Of a stretch of DNA of 64,000 nucleotides, positions 25,480-37,051 are shown in pieces. Position 1 is the stretch's first letter, and each line of letters starts with the position of its first letter. The DNA lies in assembly GCF_011075055.1 (NCBI RefSeq), contig NC_058141.1, positions 12,037,639 through 12,101,638 of the forward strand. The letters are read 5' to 3'. The position numbers were made by a program, and so were the translations under genes. The DNA comes from Mangifera indica. Lineage: Eukaryota > Streptophyta > Magnoliopsida > Sapindales > Anacardiaceae. Under the pieces are notes generated by a model, which saw nothing but the letters and a program-made list of their open reading frames with translations, had not been told where the DNA came from and made no database searches.

Positions 25480-26986
25480 ATGGCTGCTATAATGTATTTA
25501 GTGCTTTTCTTGGCCATGGCTGGCCATTCAAGTAAGCTTCTTGATTTTCTCTTTAATCTGTCTTTTTTTTTTCTCTCTCATCACCTTTGTTTAACAATCT
25601 TGAGATATCTGATATGAGGTTTCTCGATGTTTCTCTCTTCGATCTACTGTGCTTCTCTTTCTTTTCTTTTGATGTTTTTTAATTAATTATCCGGACAAAA
25701 TTCCTACTTTTTTTGTTATTTTTGTTCTTTGAAGTTAACTTTACTTGCTTTTGCCTTTTTTTTTTTTTTCAGGTGCCCTATATTGTTTATGTAAAGATGG
25801 GGTAGGTGATTCAACTATTCAGAAGGCAATAGATTATGCTTGTGGAGCTGGAGCTGATTGCAGTCCAATCCTCCAAAATGGTGCTTGTTACAATCCCAAC
25901 ACTGTGAAAGACCACTGCAACTATGCTGTTAACAGCTATTTCCAGAAGAAGGGTCAAGCTTCTGGCAGCTGTGATTTTGCAGGCGCTGCCACAACTAGTG
26001 CCAACCCTCCTTCCAGTAAGTCCCTTCTCAAAAAAAAAAAAACAATCCCCTTATCTCTTTTATCTTCTACTTCCTTCTCACTTTTCTTCTTCATCCTTCT
26101 TTTTGTAATTTTCAGATGTTGCAGCCAACTGTGTTTTCCCTTCAACGGCCAGGTATGCTCTTATTTTTTTTCCTGTTTCTGTAATTTTAATATCATTTAT
26201 CACTCTCTATGAATTTGTTTTGTGGCTTGGCTACCTTCTTCTTTTGATTACTTTTTAAGTTGTACTGTGCTGGATCAGTGGATCTCCTATTCTTCTGCCC
26301 ATTTCTTTTGATTGATGAATCTCCACTGATGAGCTTTCAGTGTCAAGAATCTGATTCCAAATATGATTATATTTTTTGCTTAAAGGGTTTTCTTTTCTGT
26401 TGGGTAAATAACAACTTTACCATTTTAAGGTTGTATTTTTCCAATTCTTTGTGATCCACATAGCAGATTTGAACTGGGAAATTGGTCAGTAATTTCAGAG
26501 ATAAATCTTGATATGATAAGAAATGCTTATCTTTCTAAAATCTGCATGCTATAGGATTCAACGGCTTGCATCATGTTGACAGCTGAGATGCAATGATTTT
26601 GACATTTCATTAGTCCCTTGTCTCCTTCTCACTGTATAGTTTGATTTCCATATCTCCATCTCGGTAGTATAATTTTTTAGGGTCTGACTATTGATTCTGT
26701 TGGTGGGTTTGGCTCTTATCTTTACAGCACCACCACCGGCACCGGAAACGGAACAGGCACCACACCGACCACCACTACGACAACACCAACAACATCAACC
26801 ACACCTTCAACTACAACAGGCACTCCTAATGTGTTTGGTGGCACCACAGGCACGCTTGGCCCGACAGGCAGCGGCACTGGCAGCATCACCGACTCCAGTG
26901 GCGGGCTTCGCCTTTCAGTCACCACTTACTTATTTTTCTCCTTGGCTGTGGCTTCATCACTAGCAGGGCTGTGGGGCTTGATGTGA
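25480..26986 (+). CDS. X8-domain, GPI-anchored protein (plasmodesmata callose-binding-like)
   Basis: Likely cell-surface protein whose X8 (CBM43) module binds beta-1,3-glucan (callose); relatives (PDCBs) act at plasmodesmatal necks. Exons are 25480-25531, 25773-26015, 26116-26152 and 26728-26986, giving 196 aa. A signal peptide spans about residues 1-19 (MAAIMYLVLFLAMAGHSSA). The X8 domain runs from about 20 to 104 with its cysteine pattern (LYCLCKDG, DYACGAGADCSPI, GACYNP, DHCNYAVNSYFQ, GSCDF). A Thr/Gly/Pro-rich linker, rich in potential O-glycosylation sites, leads to a small-residue omega region and a hydrophobic tail ending AGLWGLM, typical of a GPI-anchor signal. All introns are GT-AG. 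Whether it is a PDCB or another X8 protein cannot be settled from sequence alone. In Arabidopsis an X8 gene sits next to At1g26460, as here. Confidence 0.92.
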
Positions 26987-27173
26987 GTACTAGATTTTGC
27001 CACGAATGAATGGGTAGGCATGTAATTTCACTAGCTTTTTGTCGTTTCGTTTTTTCCTATGTGAAAAAGTTGGGGAATTTGATTCCTTTTGGGTGATATG
27101 ACTGCTATTTGCGGTAGAACCTGATCTCTTCTTTTCAAAATTTTCCTTCTCTGTATATCTAGGTAGAAGGCAG

Positions 27174-27174
<1 letters not shown>

Positions 27175-27205
<31 letters not shown>
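27175..27205. repeat. (ATT)n microsatellite
   Basis: Nine or so uninterrupted TAT/ATT units in the 3' flank of the X8 gene, probably within or just past its 3'UTR. Confidence 0.85.
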
Positions 27206-27699
27206 TCTTTGTTTTAATGAAACCCGAACCCTTTTGGTAAAAAGGCTCACAGACCCCTAGACTTATAATTACAAATAAGATAAATCAAAGATAAATTTTA
27301 TTGTAACATATTATATTGAGATTATTCAAACCTTAAATATTTATAAATGACTGTAGATCTTTTATTATTTAGGTGAATCCCTAGGATTTTCTTTTTCTAA
27401 TTTTGTTTAATGGGATTGGTACCCACTTATCTCAGCCCAGTTAAGCGTTGTACATGTCTATGAATACGTTTTCTTACTAACTTGCTTTTCTTTGGGGCTA
27501 TGTTTACCTAGCTAATAAAGGTAAAAGTAAGAACCATTTATTGGACCATATCGAGTGATTTAGGTGACAAAAAAAAAAGATTTTATGTATAAGAGAATGT
27601 GTATTTAAATTTTTTTTAATGATATATTAAAATTAAAATTTTAATTTACTTGATTTGATAACTGTATGATTGGTCAATACTTTTGAGAGTGCTATTCGA

Positions 27700-28275
27700 G
27701 TGATCTTTTAATCATAAGTTTTCACCTTTTAATTTTGAAAATCTTATTTACCTATTCATAAACAGTTAAATTTAATGGAACTTCAACTTCTTAAAATTCT
27801 ATCTTTTTTTCCTTTTTAAACCATAAAAATTAACTATTTTTACATAGGTCAAATTTTAAAAAATAACAGTTTCTCTCTAAGGTTTAGTTTTCAAATTTTG
27901 GCGTCATTATTGACGATCTCTCTCTTTCGAAACTTCCTCTTATTTTGGTGATCTCTTTTCATTTAGTTGGATGTTTGATCAACATCGAATAAAGCTTGAA
28001 AGACGATCGAGTATCCAGTTGACTATAAAAAGATCGTCGGATAGAGAAAAAGTTTCGAGAGGGAGATATTATTTTTTGAAATTTGATTTAGAGGATAAAT
28101 TTTTAGTTTTTAAGGTATTAGAAAAGAAAAGAGATTAAATTTTAATTTATTTTTAATATTATAAATAAAATAATAATTTTATCTTTAAAACTAATAGATT
28201 TAATTTCTCATATATGGATGTTTAAAATTTTTATAGTTAAGAGATGAAAATTGAGCTAAGAGGATATTTGGGTGG
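27700..28275. mobile_element. Non-coding element with long imperfect inverted arms
   Basis: The left arm contains gacgatctctctctttcgaa near 27913, and the right arm, reversed, repeats the sense (tttcgagagggagatatt near 28055). Outside these, 'aaattttaaaaaataacag' on the left mirrors 'tattattttttgaaattt' on the right. The right end 'ttgggtgggaataagtcctt' recurs in variant form near 29815. The architecture suggests a MULE-type or foldback non-autonomous element, but ends and target-site duplication are not defined. Confidence 0.4.
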
Positions 28276-28660
28276 GAATAAGTCCTTTTGCCAAAAAACA
28301 AAAGTTTTGTTAAAAATGTTAAGGGAGAATAATTGAGGTGTGACAGATTGCAGATCTTGAATGAATTATGAATGAAGTTGTCATTACGGATGCATGGAGC
28401 TTGTGGGAGAGATAATGACTTGTGAACAACCCACCAGCCATTCAGTTACGGACGCTTAAATGGTCAAAATATTACTCAAAGCAAGTTGGATGGTGTCCAT
28501 CCTGTCAAACTTGTAATCGATGAACTGCCGATTAATTCGATAGCCATTTGACAGCATTAATGCCTTGAAATTGCCAAAATTCGATTACAAAGTTTTTTTT
28601 TTTTTTTTAAGTAAAAAGACAAAGCTTTATCATTTGATAATTTGACATTTATGATTTTTT

Positions 28661-28762
28661 ATAAAAATAATTTTATACAAAAATATTAAAATATTATTAT
28701 ATAATTAAATAATTAATTTAATTATATAATGATATATCATTATTTATATATATAATTTTATT
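28661..28762. mobile_element. Hairpin MITE-like element, copy 4 (short)
   Basis: Nearly perfect palindrome around attatataattaaataatta, with outer 'ataattttata' arms. It lacks the central block seen in other copies. Confidence 0.5.
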
Positions 28763-30546
28763 TATTGAAAGAACTCTTTGTTAATTGTTTTTTATAATTA
28801 TCACGAACTATCGACAGGACAAATTTGGTTCTTATTTGCAGGTCTCGATCCAATGAAACACACCCAAAGAAAAGAGCATAGGTTTAAAATCTACTGGCAA
28901 CTTATCATCATTAATGGCTTTAATACAATGATCATAGGATATATTATTAGATTCGAGATTTTTATTTATTTGACTACATCAATTTAGATTTAAAAGGTGA
29001 ATTGGCTCAAGTAAGGGTACTCGTCATTAAAAGGAGAAGACTGGCAGATCCCAATGGAAACATAGATGTTAACGAAACGAAACATGGTGGACCTAAGATA
29101 TTCATCAGAGAAGCAAGACAGGTGAAGGACCTCAGAAGCATACTGTGCTCCAACAATTTATGCCCTTGTTTGATCAAGCAAATTAAACTGCTTACAAGCT
29201 AGGTTAACCGTTCATGTTGGATCAGGATGAAAATTGCAAGTTTCCAGAACTATTTTCAAAGCAGTTCTCTTCCAGCATGATACTAAAGAATAATCACATC
29301 CAGAAGAGTCTGTCTAGCACTTGCACCGACTCCATTTTTGTTTTTTGGCATATGCCCTGCCCTTTTCATTGGGAAAAGAAATTTGCATTTCCCAAATATC
29401 ATATCACCGGGTTGAAGATACTATGATTCAGTTTTAAAATGTAGGAGGCCTCTAATCGCCATTAGACAACCACCCAAGTACATACTCCTTTCTCTTCTTT
29501 TAGCTTTCCTTTCTCTTCTTATTTATCATTAGCATTACTTCTGCTGTAGGAGCTGAAACAAAAATGGGGAGAGGCAGCACAACAATGATAGGCACGATGC
29601 AAAATTTAATTCATTGGTGCATTGAAAAAAGTTTAATTTTTAAAATTATTAATGGGAAAAATTATAATATTTCAGGGTTTTAGAAAAAAAAAATTAATAT
29701 TAATAATTAAATAACCATTTTATTTATAAAATTAACTGATTTGCTTAGTTTTAAATTTTTACACGTGAGGGTTTGAATTTTTAATATTTAATCAATACTA
29801 GACGAGGGTGTAACAAATCTTGGGTGCGAATAAGTTTTTTTGGCCAATTTTAACTAAAACTTTTGCTTATGTGGGGATGTCGTGTCGTGCCGGCCGCAGC
29901 TGGCGTTGGACCTGAGAGTGGATGCTGTGTGTTCTGTCGATGTCTGCATTATGCCTACGCGATCCTGCCATGCGTGTCTTACAATTTTTTAATTTTTACA
30001 ATTTTTAAATTGTTTTACCTCCCGCCATTTTATCTGGCTCGATCACCTAACCCCGTTGATCCTAAATTAATGCTTTAGTTATCTTATGTATATTTTTATA
30101 TGTTTTCATATTTTCATTTGCAAAATTTTTTAAATTAGTTTTTAATTGTTTATTAAATTATTTTATTTAATTCCTCACAACTGCAGAAACTAGATATTAT
30201 TTTGACGAATTAATAATTCTTATTTATTTAACTTTTAATTGTATCTAGAATATATAATTTATTTATAATTAAAATTTGGTTTAAATATTTAAAAAATTAT
30301 TTTTGGACACACTCAGGCGGCCCCTTAAATTCGTTTCTTGTACCAGAGGAAAAAGAGGTTCCGTGGGCCATACTTGTGTACACAGATCTCTAATCCAACG
30401 GCTGTGCTTCGCTGTTATGGTCACGGTCATGGTCCACTCTGCTCAAGTACACCAACAGCAGTAGCTTACCGTATTCTCTTCCTCTATAAGTAACCAAATT
30501 GAATAAATTCATCAAAATTTTCACTAAAAGAAAAAAAGAGCAAGCC

Positions 30547-33500
30547 ATGGATCCACAGCAACGGAGAGAGGGAGCTCCGGTGCCACGGCCCCCGACCGGT
30601 GATTCCTCAGCCGTTCTCTCAGTGTTCCTCGCTTTCATCGTTATCTTTGCCATGGTATATACTCTTTCTATCTCTACAATCGGTATTGGGCGTCTGCATT
30701 TATCCTTGCTTTACAACATATCTGTTATTGAGTCAATTTTTTACTTATTCTATGAGTTGATTTTGTGTTTTCTGTGTAATTTATCGCATCTTGAAGCTTG
30801 TTTGGACTTACTTCTAAAACTGTAATTCGATACTCTCAATTTTTAACATTTTCTGGCCAGTGTTTGCGGGAACAGTTTGATTGAGCCTTGATAAACTTCT
30901 GACTTAAATTACTAGTTTCATTTTCCAAAGTAGAAAAATGTTCTTGCTTGGACTGACATGAAGACTTATCCTTTTTGGTTTATAATGGTATGAGGGCCTC
31001 ACTATGCACTAATGTCTTCAGGAATTGGTTAGTCCATCAATAATTGGTGAATCATCACGTGCTCTGCTTCAAGCTTAGGGTTTCTCGTATATGTTTTAGC
31101 TTTTAAGAAACCATTGTTGAGGTGTGCTTTATTATCGGATGTTACCTTTATCGTTTATTTGTGATATGCTAGGTTGATGTTATTGAAGTATCTTGAATTC
31201 TTTCTGGTCGGAATAGCTTATGCCTCCAAATTTATTATATTTCCATAATTAAATTCCCAGATACTGATCCCATCAGCTTCAAATATCCCATCGGCTTCAA
31301 ATATCAAAAGTAGCTTATCCATTTTACACCAAGTCCCAGAAGGCCATGTTGGGGTATATTGGAGGGGTGGTGCTCTTCTACGTACAATAACTGGTCCAGG
31401 TCTGCTATGCTACTCCCTCTGTAATTTTCACAAATACCATTGCATACACAGAGCTTATTCACTGCCCACACCTAATTTTTCTAGAATTTCAGGTTTCCAT
31501 TCGAAATTGCCTTTGATAACCCAGTATGAGCCTGTTCAAGTGACCCTTCAGACAGATCAGGTAAATATTGTTTTCAATTTATGGCATTGTGGATTTCTGC
31601 ATGTGCTTGACCCCTGCTGTCTGAAAATGAAGGTGACTGACATTCCTTGTGGAACCAAAGGGGGTGTCATGATCAACTTTGAAAAGATAGAGGTAAGGCT
31701 TTTTTTTTACTCCATGTAATGATGATGCTCTACTTCACCAAATCTACATGAATGAATAGTCTAACATTGACATCCTCCCTTATTTGAATTTTTCTTGCAG
31801 GTTGTTAATCGGCTTCGTAAGGAATATGTGTATGAGACACTGCGTGACTATGGTGTGCATTATGACAAGACTTGGATTTATGACAAGATCCATCATGAGA
31901 TCAATCAGTTCTGCAGCTCTCATAGTCTTCAACAAGTCTATATCGATGTATTTGATCAGGCAAGGAGAAAATGTGTAGCTTTGAAGCATTGTATTATAAT
32001 ACATGTTACATATTCATTTCACTAAATTCTGCAGCAATATTTTCTGTCATACTAAGATCAGCCTACTTTATCTTCCAACCTATTTGGTGTACAAGGGGCA
32101 TAAGTTTCAAGGCATTTGACATTCACTTACATGCCTTAATGTTGCCTACTTGCGATAATTTTACCTCAATAACTTTTATTAGCTTGCTTGATGTGAAGGC
32201 ACTATGTAACATTCACTTAAACAGGAACGCACTTGCATAAAACACATATATGCATACACACCAGTAGCCACTCTTGTGTAAGACCAAGAAGGCAATTGCC
32301 CTAGGCTGTCTTAAGGTGTCTATTATAAAAGTCAAATTTTTTACATTAATATTTATTTATTTTACTATAATTTTCTACATTTAAGATTATATCGCTCATT
32401 AACATCAATTATGGTGTCTCCCTAAACTTGTCTCTGTCCTACTACAAGTATTGGCTTATTCTGTGATAAAAGTTGTCTCATAATTTGTCAAAAAAATGAT
32501 ATTTTTTTTGAAGATTTAATAAGTGCTATCATTGCTATTAATTTCAGTATTTTATTGCTTTCTACATTAGTTAATTTCATATTATTGTATGCATATTAGT
32601 ATACTTAATCCATTAGTATGCATATTCATGATAACTTTTGTTTGGCTATTGAAATTTACCTTTCAAGATAAGTAATACTAAGAACTTGGATATGATTTTT
32701 TTAATAAAAAAGTTCGGAAGATTATCAATAAAAAAACAAAAGTATTTTTATTGAAGTAAAAGAGTGCCCATTTAAAAAATTTTTGGCTTGGGCTTTTTAT
32801 CTTCATGAGCTAGTTCTGTTATAAACACCAATACTCTGATACATACAACAATTGATGTTTTTGTTTGTAAATTTTGCCTTCTATTTGTAGTCATTATTTT
32901 ACTACCTATTGACAATGCTCTGACTTTTTCAGATTGATGAAAAGATGAAAGATGCTCTTCAGGTTGACTGCACACGATATGCTCCGGGCATTGAAATTAT
33001 CAGTGTGCGTGTTACAAAGCCTACTATTCCAGATCGTATTAGACGTAATTTTGAACAGATGGAAGAGGAACGCACGAAGGTGAATTTGCTAAATCTATAA
33101 CTCTTTTGTTTTGCCTTTCTGTGATATTTGTGTTGTAAATCCATTTTGAAGTCAATTATACATGTTAAAGTCGGGGCTTTTTTTCTGATGTTAAATGTTA
33201 TATATTTATGGTTCTGGCATAACAAGTAAACTGAAAAAGAACATATATTTCTATCATTTGACGTAGTTGCTAAACCTTGTCCATTAAACAAATTGCAACC
33301 ATCATTCATGCATGTTTCGTGTGTGTTTGCCATTAAACACTAATTTATACTAATTTGTATTCTACGTAGTGGTCAAGTTTACATGACATAACAATATGGA
33401 ATGCTGGGGTAGGTATTACCTTGTGTATTGCATGTTAATGATATTATCTTGTGATTTTTGTGTTACTTGGGTAGGTGTTAATTGCTATTGAGAGACAGAA

Positions 33501-34065
33501 AGTTGTAGAGAAAGAGGCAGAGACAAGCAAGAAGATGGCTATCAGTGAAGCTGAGAAAAATTCCAATGTTAGCAAGATCCTCATGGAGCAGAAGTTGATG
33601 GAGAAGGACAGTGCCAGAAGGCAGGAAGAAATTGAAAACCAAATGTACTTGGCTCGTCAAAAGAGCCAGACAGATGCTGATTTCTACCGGTAATGTGAAC
33701 TCTTTTCCTTTTTATTGTCAAGTGTTTATATATGAAAATAAAATGTTGCAAATATGGTATTGTTCTGCCACTTCTGCAGCTTAATGAAAGAAGCCGAAGC
33801 TAACAAGTTGATGCTTACTCCCCAATTTCTTGAGCTCAAATTTATCGAGGCCATAGCTGATAATACAAAAATTTTCTTTGGTGATAAGGTTTGTTAACTG
33901 TTGCCCCCCCTGCCGTCCATTGTTTTCAAGCTAGAGAAGCATTTGAACTCAGTTCGTATCTTTGTTTTGCAGGTGCCCAATATGATTTTGGATCAGAGAC
34001 TGCTGGGGAACTTCCTTCAAGAGGTGTCTAGAAATATATCTAGGAAGGGGAAAGCAGATGCTTAA
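30547..34065 (+). CDS. Erlin-like SPFH/prohibitin-domain protein
   Basis: ER-membrane lipid-raft-type scaffold; animal erlins promote degradation of activated IP3 receptors, while the plant role is poorly known. Exons are 30547-30654, 31261-31399, 31493-31560, 31633-31692, 31801-31959, 32933-33079, 33475-33689, 33780-33888 and 33973-34065, giving 365 aa. A hydrophobic N-terminal segment (about residues 21-38, [16 protein letters not shown]) is the membrane anchor. The SPFH domain follows ([49 protein letters not shown]), then a charged coiled coil (about 220-290) and the conserved end [16 protein letters not shown]. Intron 5 starts with GC (GATCAG|GCAAGG). Just after the anchor, the hexapeptide IPSASN occurs twice in tandem (residues 39-50; DNA 31267-31302). 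Start chosen as the only in-frame ATG before the anchor. Best Arabidopsis match by memory is At2g03510. Confidence 0.95.
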
Positions 34066-35022
34066 ATTCTAATGGGTGTAGTAGGCACATACACTGTCAC
34101 AAAACAAGAAGAATATATTGATGTGTTTCTTAAACCACATTTTAGTTTTTCATAGGGAAATATTTATTTCTAAAGGTAATCACCATTTTTCTTGGCTACT
34201 GGTGTTGTCAGTCTGTCGAACAATCCCATCCACTGGTTGTGCAAAACCATGCAATTACAAACGGGTATAAATCATGTTATATGCTTGTTTTTATTTCCAT
34301 CTTTCTTTAGCATAAGTTTGGCAGCATCTATATCAATTTCATTTCAATACAGGATTGATTTTCTTACTGGATTGTTATTATGTGTTATGTATCAAAATAA
34401 CTGCTGCAGCTGTCGTCTTATAGCAAAGCTCTCCCATATGATTTTGGATGGCTAGTATGTATGTTGGTAATGGTAGATGGAACAGTTGTTGATATTGGAT
34501 AAATTTGTTAGGGGAATTGGATGGTGGTATTTTGGACTATTTACCAATGCTGCAAAAGCTTGGAAGACTTCTTTGATGTGACCGAAGGAAGGAGTAAGTA
34601 TAAACCGGTGGCGTGGCAGCTAGTGGAGCTACAATTCAACCAACCATCTTGTCTTTATTTGTTATTTACATCTTCTGTGAAACTTTTCTAACATAAATTA
34701 TAAAAGGTAAAAGTCGTCTCCATCCGCATCGGTTGATTTTTATATATTTACATATACGGAGGCGTTCTTTCGTGGTATTTTACTGAACTTCTTATCCTCC
34801 TGAATGATGCCTTCAATTTGTCAGCTGACATTGCCCATGACATGACATAACTCTTAAAAATTTTAAAAAAGCCACCACGAAAGGGCGTGGAAGATTCCAA
34901 AAAAAATACCCGCAACTTTTCTTTCAAAACTCTGCGACTTTTTCAAACCAACCACAACACCAATTATTAGTACACTAACAGATAAAAATTATTATATAAA
35001 ATAACACTCTGTGAAAAAACAT
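34066..35022. other. Spacer between the erlin-like gene and tRNA-Asn
   Basis: Erlin 3'UTR and flank, then AT-rich sequence. No gene seen. Confidence 0.7.
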
Positions 35023-35046
35023 CGCTAGAAGGAGGGCTTGAACCTC

Positions 35047-35079
<33 letters not shown>

Positions 35080-35096
35080 AACTGAGCTATCCCAGC
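35023..35096 (-). tRNA. tRNA-Asn (GUU)
   Basis: The minus strand reads GCTGGGATAGCTCAGTTGGT at the 5' end, with the D-arm, then anticodon loop TGTTAAC (anticodon GTT), T-arm GGAGG-TTCAAGC-CCTCC, and an acceptor 3' strand TTCTAGC plus discriminator G. That is 74 nt, cloverleaf complete, with two G-T pairs in the acceptor stem. No intron and no encoded CCA, as for a eukaryotic nuclear tRNA. A-box (TAGCTCAGTTGG) and B-box (GGTTCAAGCCC) are intact, so it should be functional. Confidence 0.95.
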
Positions 35097-35236
35097 TTGA
35101 CAGACTGCTGAACTTGAAAATTTTAAAAACTTTAAAGAAGCATTTTCAGGCGAAGTTGGGTACTTTTCTGATAATGATCATGGAATGAAGCCTGAGTGAG
35201 CTGAAGGAGCAAGATTGATATTTGAATGGGCAAAGA

Positions 35237-37051
35237 ATGTTCTTGCTTATACGAAGAAGACTCTTTTCTTCTTCTCCTACACTTGAAATTCCATCTCTCT
35301 ACTCTTTCCTTCAACCCTCCATAACTCCCCAACCCGACAACAACAGCAACAAAACCTAACTCAAGACCACATCACTTTAACTAGAACCTCTCTTCAAAAA
35401 TCCTTACGCTCTCGTAACACTGATGAGGTCTGGAGGGCCTTCAAATTCCTCACCAATAACTCTTTACTTCCAAATAAACCGCTCACCAACTGTCTCATTT
35501 CTCACCTCTCCTCTCTCCATGACACTTTCAACCTTAAGAGGGCATTTGCCTCTGTTGTTTATCTCACTGAAAAGAACCCCAATTTGTTAGATTTTCAAAC
35601 TGCGGATACCCTTTTGGGTTCCATGAAATCTGCCAACACTGCTGCCCCTGCTTTTGCTTTACTCAATTGTATGTTTCAGAACAGGTATTATATACCTTTT
35701 GAATTGTGGGATCATTTTCTTGTTGATATTCGCAGAAAGAATGGTAATTTGGTTGGTTTTTCGAGGGTTTTTGAAGAATGTTGTAGGGTTTCTTTAGATG
35801 AAAAGTTTGGATTTATGAAACCTGATTTAGATGCTTGTAGTGCCGCATTAGAGGGTTGTTGTTCTGGTCTTCAGTCAGTTAGTGATGCTGAGAAAGTTAT
35901 CAAAACTATGTCGTTTTCGGATGTTAGGCCAGATGAATCGAGTTTTGGTTTTCTTGCTTATTTATATGCACTTAAAGGGCAGCAAGAGAAGATAAACGAG
36001 TTGGAGAAATTGTGGGCGGTTTTGGTTTCTCACATAAAATGGTCTTGTACTGTCGTTTGATTAATGGATACGTTAAGTGAGGTAATTTAGAGTCTGTTTC
36101 AAGGACTATCTTGGGTAGTTTCAGTGATGGAACTGGAGAAGGTTCAAATATTGGGGAGGAAACTTACTGCAAAATGGTTTAAGGATTTCTTTATAAAGGA
36201 AGTTTTAGGGAACTAATAAATTTGATTCTTGAACCTGAAAAGTTGGAGCCTTTGAGGCTGGCTGTGGATACGTCCATTGGCGTTGGTATTGTCAATGCTT
36301 GTGTTAATCTTGGATTATTAGATAAGGCACATAGCATTCCTCATGAAATGAATGCTCCAAGTTGTTTTGTCGGGCTTGGAATTTATGTGCCAATTCCGAA
36401 AGCTTATTGCAAAGAGCAATGAACAGCTGAAGCTACTCAACTGGTTATGGATATTAGTAGTTCAGGGCTTCAATTAGATATAGGTCGTTATGATGCTCTG
36501 ATAGAGGCTTCTATGACCAGTCAAGATTTCCAGTCGGCTTTTTCTTCATTTAGGGACATGAGAGGAGCAAGAATGTCCAACTTTAAGTGGGGTTACCTCA
36601 CCATAATGACAGGTTTGATGGAGAATCATCGGCCCCAGTTAATGGCAACATTTTTTTATGAAGTTGTCAAAGACCCTCGAGTTGAAGCGAAGACTCATGA
36701 TTGAAATTCAATCGTTCATGCTTTTTGTAAAGCTGGGCGGTTGGAAGACGCTAACAGAACTTTCAGAAGGATGACATTCCTGCAGTTGGAGCCTAATGAT
36801 CAAATTTATTTGTCCTTGATTATGGTTATATGATTGACGAGAATTATTTCAGTGTTTTGATGCTGTGGAATGAGGTTAAACAAAAGATCTCCACTGATGG
36901 AGGGAAGGGGGTTAAATTTGATCACAATCTGGTTGATGCATTCCTTTTTGCTCTTGCTAAAGGGGGTTTCTACGATGCGGTGATGCAAGCTGTGGAAAAT
37001 TCTCAAGAAATGAAGATTTTTGTAGATAAGTGGAAGTACAAGCAAGCGTAG
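35237..37051 (+). pseudogene. Decayed intronless PPR gene (At1g69290-like subgroup)
   Basis: An originally continuous PPR coding sequence, now broken. The reading starts at ATG 35237 (MFLLIRRRLFSSSPTLEIPS), loses frame within a CAA-rich tract and meets TAA at 35357. The main frame runs to a TGA at 36058-36060, but a frame change near 36015 is needed to continue. In the new frame there are stops at 36078 (TGA), 36180 (TAA), 36420 (TGA) and 36702 (TGA). Another frame change near 36820 leads to a last open stretch ending 37051. Between the breaks the PPR-like text is good (KPDLDACSAALEGCCSGLQS, DALIEASMTSQDFQSAFSSF, VHAFCKAGRLEDANRTFRRM). At least three frameshifts and four premature stops argue for a pseudogene rather than sequencing error. 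Subgroup assignment is from memory. Confidence 0.85.

Larger units (their letters stand above)
26987..30546. other. Spacer between X8 and erlin-type genes
   Basis: Repeat-derived AT-rich sequence: an inverted-repeat element at 27.7-28.27 kb, a hairpin element at 28.66 kb, and at 29810-29840 a terminus-like 'ttgggtgcgaataagt' matching one at 28.27 kb. A GC-richer stretch at 29870-29990 has no recognisable coding content. Erlin promoter sequence lies at the right end (ctctataag near 30482). No gene supported. Confidence 0.6.

Noticed and set aside
25745..26212. 155-codon frame reading through intron 2 of the X8 gene
   Set aside because: Intron 2 is 100 nt, not a multiple of three; read-through leaves the conserved frame, so it is not a coding alternative comparable to 14-3-3 intron 6.
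26722..26925. Minus-strand Pro/Val-rich open frame of 67 codons
   Set aside because: Exact antisense of the Thr/Gly-rich linker of the X8 protein; low complexity makes it open by chance.
29002..29426. Two plus-strand frames of 66 and 70 codons
   Set aside because: Adjacent frames without shared homology or splice signals; within repeat-derived spacer.
29863..30078. GC-richer 71-codon frame
   Set aside because: Considered as a transposon coding relic, but no recognisable motif in any frame.
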